From DAXETY01 sp051155755 (GTDB taxonomy: Bacteria > Desulfobacterota > Desulfobacteria > Desulfobacterales > SG8-13), in contig DAXETY010000116.1 in the NCBI GenBank assembly GCA_051155755.1, positions 1-64,000 on the forward strand: 64,000 nucleotides of DNA, given 5' to 3'. A program made the translations under genes and the position numbers. How positions within the stretch are numbered: position 1 is the first letter of the stretch; each line of letters begins with the position of its first letter. The notes under the pieces were generated by a model that saw only the letters and a list, made by a program, of their open reading frames with translations, was not told the origin of the DNA and did not search any database. Shown here in pieces: positions 61,593-64,000 of the stretch.

Positions 61593-62017
61593 TCGGCGGC
61601 CTCATAGGTCATTTTGTCCGGAATCACACCGCGCACCCCGCCGGTTGGATTTTCGGTATCACCGGATCGACGGGGAATCAAATGAATATGGGCATGAAAA
61701 ATGGTTTGCCCGGCACATTTTCCACAGTTGATTCCGATGTTGAACCCGCACACCGTGCCGTCGGACATTTCGATCTCGTCCTTCAAGATGCGGATCAGGC
61801 AATCGGCATCCCGTCTCTCTTCGACAGTCATGGAGAACCAGTCCGGCGTGTGGCGTTTGGGCGCCACCAGCAGGTGGCCGCGGGTTACCGGATAACGATC
61901 TTTGAACGCCCAGACGGTTTGGAATTCTGCCACAACACGGGATTCGATGGCGGGGCGGCAGAAACGGCAGGACGGATTCGGGACCGCCGTCTGATGGTCG
62001 TGTAATGATTGGTCCAT
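61589..62017 (-). CDS. HIT-family hydrolase
   Basis: A 142-residue histidine-triad protein. An N-terminal zinc-like pair (CRFCRPAIESRVV) is followed by GHLLVAPKRH and the catalytic triad QTIFHAHIHLIPR (about 107-119). Members hydrolyse dinucleoside polyphosphates or nucleotide-linked phosphoramidates. The ATG at 62017 has an AAGGA site 8 bases upstream and is preferred over the one at 62038. It is first in a three-gene operon with the small protein and the HAD hydrolase. Confidence 0.9.
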   Translation of the reverse strand: MDQSLHDHQTAVPNPSCRFCRPAIESRVVAEFQTVWAFKDRYPVTRGHLLVAPKRHTPDWFSMTVEERRDADCLIRILKDEIEMSDGTVCGFNIGINCGKCAGQTIFHAHIHLIPRRSGDTENPTGGVRGVIPDKMTYEAAE

Positions 62018-62232
62018 CTTTATGTTCCTTGCGTCCATGAGCCGGCATCCAGACTTTCATCCTTATGCCAAATGTTTCAAACTTAAAAAAAAATTAATTT
62101 TAGATTTAATTTGGGGGATCTAAGTCGGTTCGAGCGCCGCCACGGAAAGACGACATCGGTTTGTTTTCCATAGCAGAAAAGGATGGTCTGGAAAATGTTT
62201 TTGAGGCATCCTTCCATGCAATCGCCCGAAAA
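62018..62232. other. Intergenic region upstream of the HIT operon
   Basis: AT-rich sequence near 62080-62110 (TTAAAAAAAAATTAATTTTAGATTTAATTT) is the probable promoter area of the HIT operon. No gene seen. Confidence 0.4.
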
Positions 62233-62363
62233 GTCAACAACCACCTGCAAAGCGGGTGGCTTGAATATTCTTCCTGCAGCAATTGCCGCCGGCAAGAAAA
62301 GACAGAGGCACGTTTGTGCTTCGATGTTGAACTTGCAGTATCACCCGGTTGGGGCAAGAATCA
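62233..62363 (+). repeat. Structured four-hairpin repeat, copy 4
   Basis: A 131-bp copy. Hairpin 1 is CCACCTGC/GCGGGTGG with a wobble; hairpin 3 GAGGCAC/GTGCTTC keeps pairing through a G-T wobble; hairpin 4 has lost most of its 5' arm by a deletion. It lies between two minus-strand genes, downstream of the octaheme cytochrome gene. On the minus strand hairpin 3 is followed by TGTCTTTTC, a weak terminator-like tract. Confidence 0.85.
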
Positions 62364-62580
62364 CTGCCGCCGGGGAACAGCAAGGCGACCCTCGCTTCCG
62401 ATGCGATTAAAAAAGCCGGAATGAAACCGCTTATGGGTCCATTCCGGCGCTCCTCCCGGCACTCCGGCATTTGCCATCCGTAAGAAGACGCGGGCTTGCC
62501 GGTCGCAGGGATCGAATGAACCGGATGCGCACCGGAAGTCAGCGACCCCCTGCAAAGCGGGATGCAACGCCGCTGCAGAA
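62364..62580. other. Intergenic region with a second repeat fragment
   Basis: GTCAGCGACCCCCTGCAAAGCGGGATGC at 62537-62564 resembles the first ~28 bases of repeat copy 4 and may be a decayed head. Nothing else is recognisable. Confidence 0.4.
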
Positions 62581-63672
62581 CTACTGCATCTTGGGTTCCG
62601 GGGGCTCCTGGGCTTCGGCCATCTTTTCCAATTGCTCCCGGCTCAATGGTTTTCCAAAGGCCGCATACTGCCGCAGCGGTTCCAGTGGATTGGATATGGG
62701 AACCCAGTGGCCGTCGACAAAGTGTTGATAGCTGCACCCGTATTGCACGCTGTCGGCAACCGGAATCACACCCTTGCGATTGACCACGGCTCCTTTTTCC
62801 AGCCAGGTCAACTCCACCCGTCCGTTCTGGGCGTCGCGCACGATGTTGGTTGCATGACAGTCCCCGCAGCTGCGGCCGTCTTTCATGACCGCATGGCTCA
62901 TATGCGGGGCGAACATCAAAAACGTTTTATTCTCGCCGGTGACGAAGGTCTGCATGCTGGCCGAGGTCACCTTGCCGTCAAGGTTCATCAAAAACATCCA
63001 GCCGGATACCGGGATGGCCTTGCGGACGCCTTTTTCCACCATCGTATCGAAGTGACAGTTGGTGCAGCTGACCACGTGCCGGATATGACAGGCCTTGCAG
63101 TCCAGTTTTCCTTCATGAACCATATGCGCTTCGGTCGGCTCTGTGTCGTGGCAGTCTTCACAGGCGGTGTTCATGGCACCGGGCGCCTTCATGGACACGT
63201 AGCGCGTGCCGTTGCCGTGAAGATCGGTGTGGCTGTGGCAATCCATGCAGACCATGCCCTGGGCGAGGTGGACGTCTTCCTGCCCGGCTTTATGGTTGAT
63301 GCGGATCATGGCCTTTTCGCGCCCGTGACACTCGAGGCAGAGACCTTGTTGTGCTGACGCTTTTTTCGAGTAGGTCAGCGGCGCACAATCGCCCTCCCCC
63401 CGAACGGACCGATGACAGCGGTCACAGGTCGCCGCATGGCAATTCTTGCAGCCCAGCTGCTCGTAGTCGATGCCGGTCAAGCGCTCCAGCCCGCCGTTTT
63501 CGGCGCTGTACCAATACTTCATTCCGGCCGCCGTAAAGTGCAGACTCCGCAGATAAAAACAGCTGTCGGCATCGAACGGCCCCTGTGTCCCGCCGTTTTT
63601 GAGACCCAGAATCAGCAGACAAAGGCCCGCCAGCGCCATCCGAAACAAATAACGCCGCCATCTCTTGCTCAT
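62581..63672 (-). CDS. Octaheme c-type cytochrome
   Basis: A 363-residue exported cytochrome. A hydrophobic N-terminal signal or anchor (about 10-25) precedes eight CxxCH heme sites: CKNCH, CDRCH, CLECH, CMDCH, CEDCH, CKACH, CTNCH and CGDCH. The C-terminal ~90 residues have no heme and include VPISNPLEPLRQYAAFG. It should carry electrons in the periplasm. The ATG has an AAGGAGG site. It lies 19 bp downstream of the CO dehydrogenase gene in the same direction, suggesting cotranscription. It is not obviously one of the named octaheme reductases, since no CX3-4CH or CxxCK site is seen. Confidence 0.9.
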   Translation of the reverse strand: MSKRWRRYLFRMALAGLCLLILGLKNGGTQGPFDADSCFYLRSLHFTAAGMKYWYSAENGGLERLTGIDYEQLGCKNCHAATCDRCHRSVRGEGDCAPLTYSKKASAQQGLCLECHGREKAMIRINHKAGQEDVHLAQGMVCMDCHSHTDLHGNGTRYVSMKAPGAMNTACEDCHDTEPTEAHMVHEGKLDCKACHIRHVVSCTNCHFDTMVEKGVRKAIPVSGWMFLMNLDGKVTSASMQTFVTGENKTFLMFAPHMSHAVMKDGRSCGDCHATNIVRDAQNGRVELTWLEKGAVVNRKGVIPVADSVQYGCSYQHFVDGHWVPISNPLEPLRQYAAFGKPLSREQLEKMAEAQEPPEPKMQ

Positions 63673-63691
63673 GGCTACCCTCCTTTTCGAT

Positions 63692-64000
63692 TTAACCCGC
63701 TTCCATGGCCCGTCTGCTATCCATGTCCACCAGGATTCGCTCTCTGGCTTTGTGAATGCCGAGCGCTTCCCGTTTTTTGTCGATGTGGGCGATCATCTTG
63801 CGGGCATGCTGGATGGGATCGACTTCCAGGTCCCACATGCCGCCGTACATCTTTTCGAATTCCTCGAACAGATATTTCTGAAACACCGGCGCTCCGGAAA
63901 CCGGCAGCGTCACGCCGAAAACCGTGTAAACCCCCGAGGCGACGAAATAGTGACCGATGCTGATGGCCTTTTCGCTCATCCATTCCGGCGCACTGCCGGC
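63692..64000 (-). CDS. cooS: Anaerobic CO dehydrogenase catalytic subunit, C-terminus (partial)
   Basis: Only the last 102 residues are in the window; the gene continues beyond position 64000. The segment APEWMSEKAISIGHYFVASGVYTVFGVTLPVSGAPVFQKYLFEEFEKMYGG, then DPIQHARKMIAHIDKKREALGI, matches the extreme C-terminus of Ni-dependent CooS/AcsA-type CO dehydrogenases. The cluster ligands are upstream and cannot be checked. It precedes the octaheme cytochrome gene by 19 bp. Whether it belongs to acetyl-CoA synthase or to a CO-oxidising system depends on the genes beyond the edge. Confidence 0.85.
   Translation of the reverse strand, partial: AGSAPEWMSEKAISIGHYFVASGVYTVFGVTLPVSGAPVFQKYLFEEFEKMYGGMWDLEVDPIQHARKMIAHIDKKREALGIHKARERILVDMDSRRAMEAG

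Noticed and set aside
62083..62357. Minus-strand frames through repeat copy 4, with similar peptides in the other copies
   Set aside because: The four copies give related peptides only where frames stay open by chance; frames shift between copies while the stems are kept, which favours structure over coding.

Overview
This window is GC-rich chromosomal DNA that reads like a sulfate-reducing or related anaerobic member of the Desulfobacterota (Desulfobacteraceae/Desulfosarcinaceae-like). That assignment is inferred from gene content: a nickel CO dehydrogenase running off the right edge beside an octaheme cytochrome c, an FMN-type glutamate synthase, a large FAD/Fe-S (CCG-domain) oxidase, a GEMM-type cyclic-dinucleotide riboswitch and a CX4CX2C radical SAM protein. 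No rRNA, tRNA, CRISPR array or intact transposase was seen.

Layout. 0.3-6.5 kb: a zinc-ribbon membrane protein, then a glycerol-3-phosphate/glycerophosphodiester uptake operon (ugpB-A-E-C, minus strand) with an intrinsic attenuator after ugpB, divergent from a secreted glycerophosphodiester phosphodiesterase. 6.6-12 kb: FMN-type glutamate synthase, a coiled-coil protein, a nucleotidyltransferase-fold protein and EttA. 12-25.6 kb: two YceI-domain proteins, a GH84-type glycosidase, a decayed acyl-CoA-synthetase fragment, a TreT-like trehalose synthase, a FetAB-type exporter, cold shock protein, acyltransferase and an FAD/Fe-S D-lactate-type dehydrogenase. 25.9-37 kb: ExeA-like ATPase, TAXI-TRAP binding protein, small membrane proteins, a DUF3141 hydrolase, lipoprotein, radical SAM protein, an amino-acid-type binding protein and a D-threonine aldolase/D-serine dehydratase-like enzyme. 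37-41.6 kb: a DUF418-like acyltransferase, nucleoside hydrolase, ribokinase and an RpiR regulator. 41.9-52.7 kb: the most unusual locus, a complete heterotetrameric sarcosine oxidase operon (soxBDAG) followed without a break by an MttB-superfamily methyltransferase and a 1451-residue GlmS-like protein, divergent from the RpiR gene with several TTTCA/TGAAA inverted repeats between them. 52.7-64 kb: a GEMM-I riboswitch with terminator, cyclic-nucleotide-binding protein, glycogen phosphorylase, EamA transporter, a HIT/small-protein/HAD operon, octaheme cytochrome and CO dehydrogenase.

Four copies of a ~140-bp non-coding repeat made of four consecutive hairpins lie at 5370, 14261, 35832 and 62233, all in the same orientation. 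Two end within a few bases of a start codon; the other two sit downstream of minus-strand genes, where one hairpin reads as a terminator. This repeat family and the sarcosine oxidase/MttB/giant GlmS-like locus are the two strongest candidates for undescribed biology here.

Functionally the cluster suggests methylated-amine catabolism: sarcosine oxidase would move a one-carbon unit to tetrahydrofolate, which an organism with CO dehydrogenase could use in the Wood-Ljungdahl pathway. This link is inference; the corrinoid protein and other pathway genes are outside the window.
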